DNA from: Gammaproteobacteria bacterium
Lineage (GTDB): Bacteria; Pseudomonadota; Gammaproteobacteria; SZUA-229
Direction of reading: 5' to 3'
NCBI GenBank assembly: GCA_011321985.1
Contig: DROB01000316.1
Location: 1 to 7,958, forward strand
Length of the DNA: 7,958 nucleotides
In this document: positions 1 to 7,832 of the stretch, piece after piece
Numbering within the stretch: position 1 is the stretch's first letter
Layout of the letters: the number at the start of each line of letters is the position of its first letter
Notes under the pieces: generated by a model
The model's input: the letters and a program-made list of their open reading frames with translations, nothing else
Told to the model about the DNA's origin: nothing
The model's database searches: none
Made by a program: the position numbers and the translations under genes

Positions 1-1368
1 CGGGTCGACCATCTCTTCGCAGTTACCATGATCTGCTGTGAGTATAATAGAATAACCCACATCACTGGCATGTTGCATTAATCTTCCAGCTTCGGTATCG
101 AGTGTTTCGACCGCTTTGATAACAGCCTCCTCGACAGCCGTATGTCCGACCATATCACCATTGGCAAAGTTCACCACGATAAAAGCATACTCCCCGGTAT
201 CGATAGCATCGATGACTGCGTCTGCCACCGCGTGTGCATTCATCTCCGGTTGCAGATCATACGTCGCCACTCTGGGCGATGGCAGCAATTTACGGGTTTC
301 ACTCGGCAAGGGTTGATCACAACCGCCATTAAAGAAATAGGTTACATGAGCAAACTTTTCGGTTTCTGCACAATGAAAATGTTTTAGTCCGGCTTTCGCC
401 AGCACTTCGACCAGCGTCCTTCTGGGTATGTCGTGTTCGAATGCATACGCCATGCCCAGAGAGTGATCATATAACATCATGCAGGTTACGTTGGCACGTG
501 CGGCATCACCTCTTTCGAACGCATCAAAATGTTTCCAGTCCAGTGCCGCCACCAGTTGTCGCGGTCGATCTTTACGAAAATTAAAGAAGATGAGCTCATC
601 ACCGGGCTGGATATTTTCAGCATCGGGCAGACGTACCGGCCTGATGAATTCATCACTCTCACCCAGTGCATAGGCACTTGCTATCGCTTCAGATGCATTG
701 TTTGCTCTTCGCCCCTCACCCAGCACCAATGCTCGCCAGGCCTGTTCTGTTCGCTGCCAGCGTTTATCACGATCCATCGCATAATAACGCCCCATGACGG
801 TCGCGATAACCCCCCCTGCCGACAGTAATACCTGTTCGACGGCTGGCAGGTAATCTATCGCACAGCGCGGTGCGGTATCCCGCCCATCGGTAACCATGTG
901 TAACTGGGGGATAACTTTTTGTCGTCGGCACATCTCGATCAATGCCAGCAGGTGCCTTACGTGGCTGTGTACGCCGCCATCGGAGACCAGTCCACTGATA
1001 TGCACGGGACGGTTTTTTTCGCGTGCCCGTGACATCGCATTGAGTAGCGACGCACTCTGAAAAAATTCACCATTGTTTATCTTGTTATCGAGCTGCACCA
1101 GATCCTGTTCGACGACCATACCACTGCCCATCGTCATGTGACCGACTTCAGAATTGCCCATCTGTCCGTCCGGCAGACCGACGGCAGCACCGGAGGCATT
1201 GATCAAGGTATGCGTATGGGTGGCGAACCACTGGTCGAGACCCGGTGTCTTCGCCTGTGCGACCGCATTATGTTCTGCACTGATGTTACTGCCAAAACCA
1301 TCGAGTATTATCAGTAGAACCGGACGACGCGGTGCTGAACTGGATCTGGAATTTTTTTTCGTGCTCAT
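1..1368 (-). CDS. gpmI: 2,3-bisphosphoglycerate-independent phosphoglycerate mutase, 3' end cut off by the window edge
   Basis: This enzyme interconverts 3-phosphoglycerate and 2-phosphoglycerate in cytosolic glycolysis/gluconeogenesis. It uses two Mn ions and a phosphoserine intermediate and belongs to the alkaline-phosphatase superfamily. I translated the reverse complement by hand: the frame stays open for 456 codons to base 1. The family is usually about 510 residues, so roughly the last 55 are missing. Visible motifs are LDGFG (22-26, metal-binding Asp23), GNSEVGH (71-77, catalytic Ser72), TDGRDT (160-165), GRYYAMDRD (193-201), FNFRKDR (262-268), AETEKFAHVTYFFNGG (334-349), NFANGDMVGHT (400-410) and TADHGNCEEM (444-453, metal-binding Asp446 and His447). 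A second ATG lies immediately upstream (1369-1371), so the start may be one codon earlier. No strong Shine-Dalgarno sequence is visible. It follows glgP by under 50 bases on the same strand with no terminator between, so cotranscription is likely. Codons 3-6 contain a run of eight A. The family call is very secure. Confidence 0.97.
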   Translation of the reverse strand, partial: MSTKKNSRSSSAPRRPVLLIILDGFGSNISAEHNAVAQAKTPGLDQWFATHTHTLINASGAAVGLPDGQMGNSEVGHMTMGSGMVVEQDLVQLDNKINNGEFFQSASLLNAMSRAREKNRPVHISGLVSDGGVHSHVRHLLALIEMCRRQKVIPQLHMVTDGRDTAPRCAIDYLPAVEQVLLSAGGVIATVMGRYYAMDRDKRWQRTEQAWRALVLGEGRRANNASEAIASAYALGESDEFIRPVRLPDAENIQPGDELIFFNFRKDRPRQLVAALDWKHFDAFERGDAARANVTCMMLYDHSLGMAYAFEHDIPRRTLVEVLAKAGLKHFHCAETEKFAHVTYFFNGGCDQPLPSETRKLLPSPRVATYDLQPEMNAHAVADAVIDAIDTGEYAFIVVNFANGDMVGHTAVEEAVIKAVETLDTEAGRLMQHASDVGYSIILTADHGNCEEMVDP

Positions 1369-1416
1369 CATCGGATGATATTTCTATGGCTAATGATTTT
1401 ATTGTCCGGCGTGTTT

Positions 1417-3891
1417 TTATAATTTCCAGATATCCTGATCGTATTCCTGCATGGTGCGATCCGTTGAGAAGTAACCACTGCTGGCCGTGTTGAGGATGCT
1501 CTTCTGCACCCAGGTTTCCCTGTTGCGATAACAGGCAGCCGCCTGCTCCTGCGCATCGACATAACTTCTGAAATCTGCCAGCGTTAACCAGGGATCGTGT
1601 GGGCTGCGTATCGACGCGATGATGTCATGAAAGATGTCGGCTTCGAACAGATTGAAATGGCCACTCTCCAGCAGACTCAGTACTGCCTGAAGGTCGGTAT
1701 CATTATCGATAAAATACTGTGGGTTATAGTGCTGCTGCATCTCTGCCACCTCTCTGGCATCGAGACCGAACAGGAAGAAGTTTTCTTCACCGACATGTTC
1801 GAGTATCTCTATGTTGGCACCATCATAGGTTCCGATGGTCAGTGCACCGTTCATCATGAACTTCATGTTTCCGGTACCCGATGCTTCTTTACCCGCGGTC
1901 GAGATCTGCTCCGACAGATCGGTGCCCGGGCAGATGACTTCCATCGCCGACACGTTGTAATTGGGGATGAATGCCAGCTTCAGTTTATCGTTCACATCGG
2001 GATCATCATTGATGATATCCGCTACATTATTCACCAGTTTGATGGTCAGCTTCGCCATGTGATAACCCGGTGCTGCCTTGCCGCCGATCAGTACATTACG
2101 CGGTGTCCAGTTTTCTGTGTCACCATTTTTTATACGGATGTAGAGATGGATGACATGCAGGATATTGAGCAGTTGACGTTTGTATTCATGGATACGTTTC
2201 ACCTGCACATCGAACATCGCCTCCGGGTTGAACTCGACACCGGTCTTTTCCAGCACCAGAGTCGCCAGCCGTGCCTTGTTAGCCTGCTTGATGGCAAACC
2301 ATTGAGCATGAAATTCCTGATTCGTCGGTTCCGCACATTCTTTCAGATAATGGATATGACTCAGATCAGAAATCCATTCATAGCCTATATGCTCGGTGAT
2401 CAGTCGTGTCATCTTCGGGTTCGCACTGGCTATCCAGCGTCTGGGTGTTACGCCATTGGTCTTATTGTTAAATTTTTCCGGCCACATATCATGGAAGTCC
2501 TTGAATAAGCCATCACACAATAAGTCAGAATGTAATTGCGCTACCCCGTTGACAGAAAAACTGCCGACGATGGCGAGGTAAGCCATACGTACCTGCTTGT
2601 GTTCATTTTCTTCGATGATCGACATCCTTGCCTGCCGGTCTTTATCACCTGGCCACTTGAGTGCGACATCATGCAGGAACAATTTATTGATCTGGTAGAT
2701 GATCTCCATCAGCCGCGGTAGTAGACGTTCCATCAATGAGACCGGCCAGCGTTCCAGTGCCTCTGGCAACAGGGTATGGTTGGTATAGGCCATGGTCTGC
2801 GTGGTGATCTGCCATGCTTCATGCCACTGCATATGTTTTTCATCCAGCAACAGACGCATCAGTTCAGCGACCGCGATGGTCGGATGGGTATCATTCATCT
2901 GAAATACGTTGAATTCTGCGAAGCGTGTGTAATCACCGCCATCGGTCTCCTCCCACAGCCGAAACACGTCTTTCAGACTGGCTGAGGCGAGAAAATATTG
3001 CTGTCGCAGTCGCAGTTCTTTGCCGTTTTCGCTGGCATCATTCGGGTATAACACCATCGAGATGTGTTCCGCATCATTTTTTGCTTCCACCGCATCCGAG
3101 TAATCACCCGCATTGAACTCATCCAGATTAAAGACCTCGGTCGCGGTGGCTTTCCACAGCCTGAGGGTATTGATGGTCTCATTACCATAACCAGACACCG
3201 GCATATCGTACGGGATGGCGACGACATCATTGGTCTCGACCCAGCGCACCCGGTGGATACCGTCCTGGTCTTTGAAATGTTCGGTACGTCCACCGAAGTG
3301 GATCAGCTGTCCATATTCGGAGCGCGAGACTTCCCATGGATTGCCATCACGCAACCAGTGGTCCGGTTCTTCGACCTGGTATCCGTCCTGGATACGTTGC
3401 CGGAACATACCGTATTCGTAACGGATACCGTAACCGATCACCGGTAACTCCAGGGTCGCACAACTGTCCATGAAACAGGCAGCCAGTCTGCCCAGTCCCC
3501 CGTTGCCCAGTCCGGCATCGGGTTCTTCTTCGAGAAGATCCTCCAGTTCGACCGCAAAAACTTCCAGTGCTTCGCGGGTTTCCTGTTCGATATCGAGATT
3601 GAGCAGATGATTACCCAGTGCACGACCGATGAGAAATTCCAGTGACATATAATAGGCCTTACGCACACCGGGCTGTTTATGGCGCTGCCAGGTGCTGCTC
3701 CAGCGCGCCATGATGCGATCACGCACGGTCAGTGCCATCGCTTCATAGATATAAAATGGAACACAGCCAAAAAAATGACCGAGGTGATTTCTCAGGTAGC
3801 GGTGGAACCCTTCGGACAGAGATCGGCTGTCCTCTGGCAGGGGTTCTATGTCAGGAAGTTTGCTCGTATCGACCCAATTTTTTTTAGTCAT
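1417..3891 (-). CDS. glgP: Glycogen (alpha-glucan) phosphorylase, complete
   Basis: GlgP is a PLP-dependent GT35 enzyme. It cleaves terminal alpha-1,4-linked glucose from glycogen with inorganic phosphate, releasing glucose-1-phosphate in the cytosol. The 824 residues fit the bacterial family (about 800-830). Motifs run in the expected order: GLGNGGLGRLAACF (127-140), FQMNDTHPTIA (330-340), NKTNGVTPRRW (476-486), KRIHEYKRQ (565-573) and the signature EASGTGNMKF (669-678), whose Lys677 should carry PLP as a Schiff base; TIGTYDGANIEI follows (685-696). There is no signal peptide or membrane segment. The ATG start is preceded by a weak GAGA-type ribosome site seven to nine bases upstream and leads straight into the typical N-terminal region. 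The gene lies 126 bases after glgA and just before gpmI on the same strand. Maltodextrin phosphorylase (MalP) shares these motifs, but the glgB-glgA context argues for glycogen as substrate. Codons 3-5 contain a run of eight A. Confidence 0.97.
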   Translation of the reverse strand: MTKKNWVDTSKLPDIEPLPEDSRSLSEGFHRYLRNHLGHFFGCVPFYIYEAMALTVRDRIMARWSSTWQRHKQPGVRKAYYMSLEFLIGRALGNHLLNLDIEQETREALEVFAVELEDLLEEEPDAGLGNGGLGRLAACFMDSCATLELPVIGYGIRYEYGMFRQRIQDGYQVEEPDHWLRDGNPWEVSRSEYGQLIHFGGRTEHFKDQDGIHRVRWVETNDVVAIPYDMPVSGYGNETINTLRLWKATATEVFNLDEFNAGDYSDAVEAKNDAEHISMVLYPNDASENGKELRLRQQYFLASASLKDVFRLWEETDGGDYTRFAEFNVFQMNDTHPTIAVAELMRLLLDEKHMQWHEAWQITTQTMAYTNHTLLPEALERWPVSLMERLLPRLMEIIYQINKLFLHDVALKWPGDKDRQARMSIIEENEHKQVRMAYLAIVGSFSVNGVAQLHSDLLCDGLFKDFHDMWPEKFNNKTNGVTPRRWIASANPKMTRLITEHIGYEWISDLSHIHYLKECAEPTNQEFHAQWFAIKQANKARLATLVLEKTGVEFNPEAMFDVQVKRIHEYKRQLLNILHVIHLYIRIKNGDTENWTPRNVLIGGKAAPGYHMAKLTIKLVNNVADIINDDPDVNDKLKLAFIPNYNVSAMEVICPGTDLSEQISTAGKEASGTGNMKFMMNGALTIGTYDGANIEILEHVGEENFFLFGLDAREVAEMQQHYNPQYFIDNDTDLQAVLSLLESGHFNLFEADIFHDIIASIRSPHDPWLTLADFRSYVDAQEQAAACYRNRETWVQKSILNTASSGYFSTDRTMQEYDQDIWKL

Positions 3892-4017
3892 CTTTATTCT
3901 CTACGCATCACTGCTGCCCATTAATTTTTCAGATAAAGACCTGAAACTATCACTGTGCCAGACTTTTGAGTGCATCAATATACTCTGGAACATGACAGCA
4001 GTATCTACACCTCTTTT
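3892..4017. other. glgA-glgP spacer with possible remnant of the upstream repeat
   Basis: This 126-base AT-rich spacer contains no convincing gene, promoter or hairpin-plus-T terminator. On the plus strand, CACTGCTGCCCATT (3909-3922) resembles the terminal repeat of the element upstream of glgB (CACTACTGTCCCATT), and an AGACCTGAAAC word at about 3937-3947 resembles AGACATGAAAC inside that element. At the other end GACAGCAGT (3994-4002) matches the opposite terminal repeat of the element. The inverted pair 3910-3918 / 3994-4002 matches at 8 of 9 positions. The similarities are short, so a decayed MITE copy is only a possibility; a pair of this size could occur by chance in a spacer this long. 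Confidence 0.3.
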
Positions 4018-5466
4018 TTATTTTTTATACAATGCCTGATATTTTTTTGCACTGTTCTCCCAGCCCAGTTCCTGTCGCATAGCTGTCTCACAGAGCGACT
4101 GCCATTGCGCCGGTTTACCATAGATACTCAGCGCACGCCGGATGGCAGCGAGTAACGCATCGGCATTGACATCATGGAACACGAAACCGTTTGCTGTTTT
4201 TTCCGTCAGTGCCATGGTACTTGCATCGGTGACAGTATCCGCCAGGCCACCGGTAAAATTTACCACAGGGGGCGTGCCGTAGCGCAGGCTGTACATCTGG
4301 TTGAGGCCACAGGGTTCAAAACGCGAAGGCATGACAAACAGATCACAACCCGCTTCGATCTGATGTGCCAGGTCTTCAGAATAACCGATATGCACGTGCA
4401 GTCTGGTCGGATATTTTTCTGCCAGCGTCACCAGCTCGGTCTCGTACGACATATGGCCCGAGCCGAGTATGATCATGACGGCATCGGTGGTTTTGAACAG
4501 TGCAGGCAGCATCTCCGCGATCAGGTCTACCCCTTTCTGCTCGACCAGTCTGCCGATAAAACCCAGTAAAGGTGCTTTGCCCGATACCAGACCTGCCTTC
4601 TTCAACAGGGCATTTTTATTCGCTAGCTTGGCCTTGCACCACGGCTGGTCTGCCTGATAGGTCTGTTTGAGATGTTCATCGCTCGCCGGGTTCCAGATAT
4701 CGAGATCGATACCGTTGAGGATACCACTGAGTTTATCACCGAGACTCTGCAGGACCCCTTCGAAGCGGTAGCCGAATTCCGGGGTACATATCTCTCTGGC
4801 ATAGGTCGGACTGACCGTGGTGACATGATCAGCGAATACCATGCCCGCTTTCAGCATAGAAAAACCACCATAAAATTCGACGTATTCCGGCGACCACCAT
4901 TCAGGTGGCAGAGCCAGCCGGGTAAAATCATCATGCGAAAAATGCCCGTCATAGGCCAGATTGTGAATGGTGAAGACCGTCTTTGGCCGCGGGTGAAACA
5001 TACTGAGGAAAGCCGGCACCAGTCCGGTTTGCCAGTCATGACAGTGCACCACATCAGGGTGCCAGTCGGTACCAGGGATGCCTTTAGCCATCTGCGCGAC
5101 CGCCCGGCTGAAGACGGTAAAACGCTCCGCATTATCGGGCCAGTTAAAGCCGTCTGAGTGCACATAGGGATTACCCGCTCTATCGAACAGTGAAGGCACA
5201 TCGATCAGGTATAGATAATCCGCAAGCCCTTCATGATGGGCCTGTAGCACACGCACCCGATGTGTCACACTCGCACCAGGCAGGTCCCAGAAACCCAGTT
5301 CTACCAATGCATCCACGGAGGCCAGTACGTCTCTGTAAGCCGGCAGCACCAGCCTGACATCATGGCCCAGCCTGTTCAGTGCCAGGGGTAGACTGTGCAC
5401 CACGTCCCCCAGTCCTCCTGTTTTGATGAAGGGGAATGCCTCACTGGCTGCAAATAAAATATTCAC
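4018..5466 (-). CDS. glgA: Glycogen synthase (ADP-glucose type, GT5), complete
   Basis: GlgA transfers glucose from ADP-glucose to the non-reducing end of alpha-1,4-glucan chains; it is a cytosolic GT-B fold enzyme. The 482 residues match the family (E. coli about 477). The N-terminal Rossmann domain carries KTGGLGDV (15-22), where Lys15 contacts the ADP-glucose phosphate, then HCHDWQTGL (141-149) and TIHNLAYDG (166-174). The C-terminal domain carries NGID (251-254), FIGRLVEQKG (303-312, with Arg306 and Lys311 at the usual donor-binding places), SRFEPCGLNQMYSLRYGT (381-398, with Glu384) and GGLADTV (406-412). Translation starts at GTG (5464-5466), which overlaps the glgB stop codon in the four bases GTGA. 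An AGAAGG ribosome site lies seven bases upstream inside the end of glgB, so the two are probably translationally coupled. The start is supported by alignment of Lys15 with the same position in E. coli GlgA. Residues before TGGLADTV are N-F rather than the R-R of E. coli, a variable position. Confidence 0.97.
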   Translation of the reverse strand: MNILFAASEAFPFIKTGGLGDVVHSLPLALNRLGHDVRLVLPAYRDVLASVDALVELGFWDLPGASVTHRVRVLQAHHEGLADYLYLIDVPSLFDRAGNPYVHSDGFNWPDNAERFTVFSRAVAQMAKGIPGTDWHPDVVHCHDWQTGLVPAFLSMFHPRPKTVFTIHNLAYDGHFSHDDFTRLALPPEWWSPEYVEFYGGFSMLKAGMVFADHVTTVSPTYAREICTPEFGYRFEGVLQSLGDKLSGILNGIDLDIWNPASDEHLKQTYQADQPWCKAKLANKNALLKKAGLVSGKAPLLGFIGRLVEQKGVDLIAEMLPALFKTTDAVMIILGSGHMSYETELVTLAEKYPTRLHVHIGYSEDLAHQIEAGCDLFVMPSRFEPCGLNQMYSLRYGTPPVVNFTGGLADTVTDASTMALTEKTANGFVFHDVNADALLAAIRRALSIYGKPAQWQSLCETAMRQELGWENSAKKYQALYKK

Positions 5467-7631
5467 ACTGTCACCTTCTGCAGGAACAGCGCCGCCAGCG
5501 GTGGCAGAGTTACCGTCAGAGCGTGTTCGAAACCGTGTTCCTGTTTTTTCCGGCTTTTGACCTCGCCCCCGTTGCCCACATCAGTTCCTCCATACCAGGC
5601 TGCGTCGGTATTCAATACTTCTTTATACAAACCGGGTTCAGCGACCCCGATCACATAGTCTTCCAGCGGTGCCGGAGTGAAGTTGAATACACAGATGACC
5701 GATCGATCCTGCGAACGGCGGATAAAAGCCAGCACTGAATTATCGACATCATCACAGCTGATCCACTGGAAACCCTGGTGATCAAAATCAAAAAAATACA
5801 TCGCCGGATTGTTGCGATATAAGCCATTGAGATCGGTGATCAGGTTACTCAGGCCAGCGTGTTTATCGATGCCGGAGACCACCCAGTCCAGTTGCCGGCT
5901 CTCACTCCATTCGTCCCACTGGCCGAATTCTCCACCCATGAACAACAGCTTTTTACCCGGGTGAGCATATTGATAGGCATACAATACGCGCAGGTTGGCA
6001 AATTTTTGCCAGACATCCCCCGGCATCTTGTCCAGCATGCTCCGCTTCATGTGCACCACTTCATCGTGTGACAGCGGCAGTACGAAGTTTTCGCTGTAGG
6101 CATAGATCTGACTGAAGGTCAGCTGATCCTGATGAAACCGCCGGTATAAGGGATCGGTCTGTGTGTAGTTCAGGGTATCGTGCATCCAGCCCATGTTCCA
6201 CTTCATGGAGAAACCGAGGCCACCACCATCGGTCGGGCGTGACACCATAGGCCAGTCCGTGCTCTCTTCTGCCAGTGTTACCACACCGGGAAATTCTGCA
6301 TGCACGACATTGTTCAGGTTCTTCAGGAAATCGATGGCTTCCAGATGCTCTCGGCCGCCATGAACATTCGGTGACCATTGTCCCTGCTCGCGTGAATAAT
6401 CCAGATACAGCATCGAGGCCACCGCATCGACACGCAGACCGTCGATATGAAATTCTTCGATCCAGTACACTGCGTTGGCGACCAGAAAGTTTCGTACTTC
6501 ATTGCGGCTGTAATTGAATATCAATGTACCCCAGTCGAGGTGCTCGCCCTTGTTCGGATCACCGTATTCATAACAGGCCTCACCGGTAAAGCGTGCCAGA
6601 GCAAATTCATCACGCGGGAAATGTGCCGGTACCCAGTCGAGGATGATACCGATACCATTCTGGTGTGCGGTATCGATCAGGTAACGCAGTTCATCGGCAC
6701 TGCCATGCCTCGATGTCGGTGCGTAATAACCACTGACCTGATAACCCCATGATTCATCGAGTGGATGTTCGGTGAACGGCAGAAATTCGATATGGGTATA
6801 GCCCAGTTTTTTGACATAGGGGATGAGCTGCTCGGCCATCTCGGTATAACCCAGAAAACCACCATCTTCATGCCGCCGCCAGGATCCGGCATGGACTTCA
6901 TAGATAGACATCGGTTCGTGCAGCCACTGCCATTGCTGACGACGTGTAATCCATGCGGTATCTGCCCATGGGTATTGATCGCTGGTACAGATCTTGCTGG
7001 TGGTATCCGGGCGCACTCCCATGGCACGCGCATAAGGGTCGGTCTTCTGCAGGATTTCATCATCATGGGTGCGGATTTCAAACTTGTAATTATCCGAGAC
7101 ATGCAATCCAGGGATGAATAGCTCCCATACACCGGAACTACCACGGTTACGCATCGGATGACGCAGACCATGCCAGCCATTGAAGTCACCCACCACGCTG
7201 ACACGTTTTACATTGGGAGCCCAGACGGCGAACAGGCAGCCGTCGATACCGTCGATCTGCTGTAAGCGGGCACCGAGAAAGCGATAGATATGCAGATGGG
7301 TGCCGGCGGCGAACAGGTCCAGATCGAAATCACTCAGGACTGGCAAAAAACTATAGGGTGAGATCGCGGCATGAGATTGCTGTGATCCTTTTTCGGTCCA
7401 GCTTAATCGATAGTGTTGTGGCAATGCTTCCTTCTGTGTTCTATTGAGCGCGATCTCAAATGTATCACTGCCTTCACGGCGTGCCATCGCGCCGATACCT
7501 TCCAGCTCGACGTGCTCGGCTGATGGCATGAATGCGCGCACCACATAACCCGGGCGACCGGGATGCATCCCCAGCCATTCGAACGGGTCATGGTGCCAGC
7601 CATGCTGTATTTTTGTTAGTGCTTCAACCAT
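5463..7631 (-). CDS. glgB: 1,4-alpha-glucan (glycogen) branching enzyme, complete
   Basis: GlgB is a GH13 enzyme that cuts alpha-1,4 chains and re-attaches them through alpha-1,6 links, making glycogen branches. From the ATG at 7631 it has 722 residues, close to the 728 of E. coli. It opens with the DPFEWLGMHP stretch typical of the N-terminal domain, followed by a second CBM48 module with FAVWAPNVKRVSVVGDFNGW (about 134-153). The catalytic barrel shows DWVPAHFP (332-339), GLRVDAV (398-404, nucleophile Asp402), LAEEST (453-458, acid/base Glu455) and LSHDEVVH (520-527, Asp523). All three catalytic residues sit three positions before their E. coli equivalents (405, 458, 526). The C-terminal beta domain ends in LPPLAALFLQ. 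The frame stays open upstream to a GTG at 7667 (12 more residues), but the ATG has a good AGGA site and the extension resembles no branching-enzyme N terminus. It is the first gene of the cluster in this window. Confidence 0.97.
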   Translation of the reverse strand: MVEALTKIQHGWHHDPFEWLGMHPGRPGYVVRAFMPSAEHVELEGIGAMARREGSDTFEIALNRTQKEALPQHYRLSWTEKGSQQSHAAISPYSFLPVLSDFDLDLFAAGTHLHIYRFLGARLQQIDGIDGCLFAVWAPNVKRVSVVGDFNGWHGLRHPMRNRGSSGVWELFIPGLHVSDNYKFEIRTHDDEILQKTDPYARAMGVRPDTTSKICTSDQYPWADTAWITRRQQWQWLHEPMSIYEVHAGSWRRHEDGGFLGYTEMAEQLIPYVKKLGYTHIEFLPFTEHPLDESWGYQVSGYYAPTSRHGSADELRYLIDTAHQNGIGIILDWVPAHFPRDEFALARFTGEACYEYGDPNKGEHLDWGTLIFNYSRNEVRNFLVANAVYWIEEFHIDGLRVDAVASMLYLDYSREQGQWSPNVHGGREHLEAIDFLKNLNNVVHAEFPGVVTLAEESTDWPMVSRPTDGGGLGFSMKWNMGWMHDTLNYTQTDPLYRRFHQDQLTFSQIYAYSENFVLPLSHDEVVHMKRSMLDKMPGDVWQKFANLRVLYAYQYAHPGKKLLFMGGEFGQWDEWSESRQLDWVVSGIDKHAGLSNLITDLNGLYRNNPAMYFFDFDHQGFQWISCDDVDNSVLAFIRRSQDRSVICVFNFTPAPLEDYVIGVAEPGLYKEVLNTDAAWYGGTDVGNGGEVKSRKKQEHGFEHALTVTLPPLAALFLQKVTV
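5474..5479 (-). promoter_or_regulatory. Ribosome binding site for glgA, inside the 3' end of glgB
   Basis: AGAAGG on the minus strand lies seven bases before the GTG start of glgA and within the last codons of glgB. It supports the GTG as the real start and, together with the four-base stop/start overlap, points to coupled translation of the two genes. Confidence 0.75.
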
Positions 7632-7639
7632 CTGATCGT

Positions 7640-7643
7640 TCCT
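7640..7643 (-). promoter_or_regulatory. Ribosome binding site for glgB
   Basis: AGGA (within CAGGAA) on the minus strand lies eight bases before the ATG at 7629-7631. It decides between this ATG and the in-frame GTG at 7665-7667, which has no such site at normal spacing. Confidence 0.75.
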
Positions 7644-7719
7644 GTGTATCTGTAAAAAACGATGCACTTTTGTCTCAAAATAATACGGTTATACCCACTA
7701 CTGTCCCATTTACTGACGA

Positions 7720-7832
7720 GAGACATGAAACAGGCATCTTTTCCAGAACCGTCATGCCGCAGGGATGCGGCATACGAGCGTACAGGGACGTATTTATAGC
7801 GTGTTCTGGAAAAGATGCCTGTTTCATGTCTC
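7720..7832. repeat. Inner palindromic element with 30-base perfect inverted repeats
   Basis: The arm at 7720-7749 (GAGACATGAAAC ... TTCCAGAAC) is exactly the reverse complement of 7803-7832 (GTTCTGGAAAAGATG ... ATGTCTC), 30 of 30 bases. The 53 bases between contain a GC-rich hairpin and the word GAGCGTACAGGGACGTATTTA, followed by TAGCGT. From memory this resembles dispersed REP-like intergenic repeats of gammaproteobacterial genomes, but I could not search for it. As RNA, the arms would make a very long stable stem in the 5' leader of glgB. No clear target duplication is seen around it. It lies fully inside the outer repeat and may have inserted there or be part of it. Confidence 0.85.
7754..7773. 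repeat. GC-rich hairpin at the tip of the inner palindrome
   Basis: ATGCCGCA (7754-7761) pairs perfectly with TGCGGCAT (7766-7773) around a GGGA loop. It is not followed by a run of T on either strand, so it does not read as a rho-independent terminator. The short stem flanked by a conserved-looking tail is the layout of REP-type repeats. Confidence 0.6.

Noticed and set aside
1597..2508. A 303-codon open frame on the plus strand
   Set aside because: It lies entirely antisense to glgP, resembles no family, and is in register with the strongly conserved phosphorylase; it is a shadow frame produced by codon bias.
3901..3993. A 30-residue open frame on the minus strand (starts MFQSILMHSK) between glgA and glgP
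   Set aside because: It has no ribosome site and no recognisable sequence, and it overlaps the possible repeat remnant; such a length is expected by chance.
7632..7667. A 12-residue N-terminal extension of glgB from GTG at 7667
   Set aside because: The downstream ATG has an AGGA site at good spacing, and the family N terminus aligns from there.
7754..7773. The hairpin as a rho-independent terminator
   Set aside because: No T-run follows the stem on either strand.
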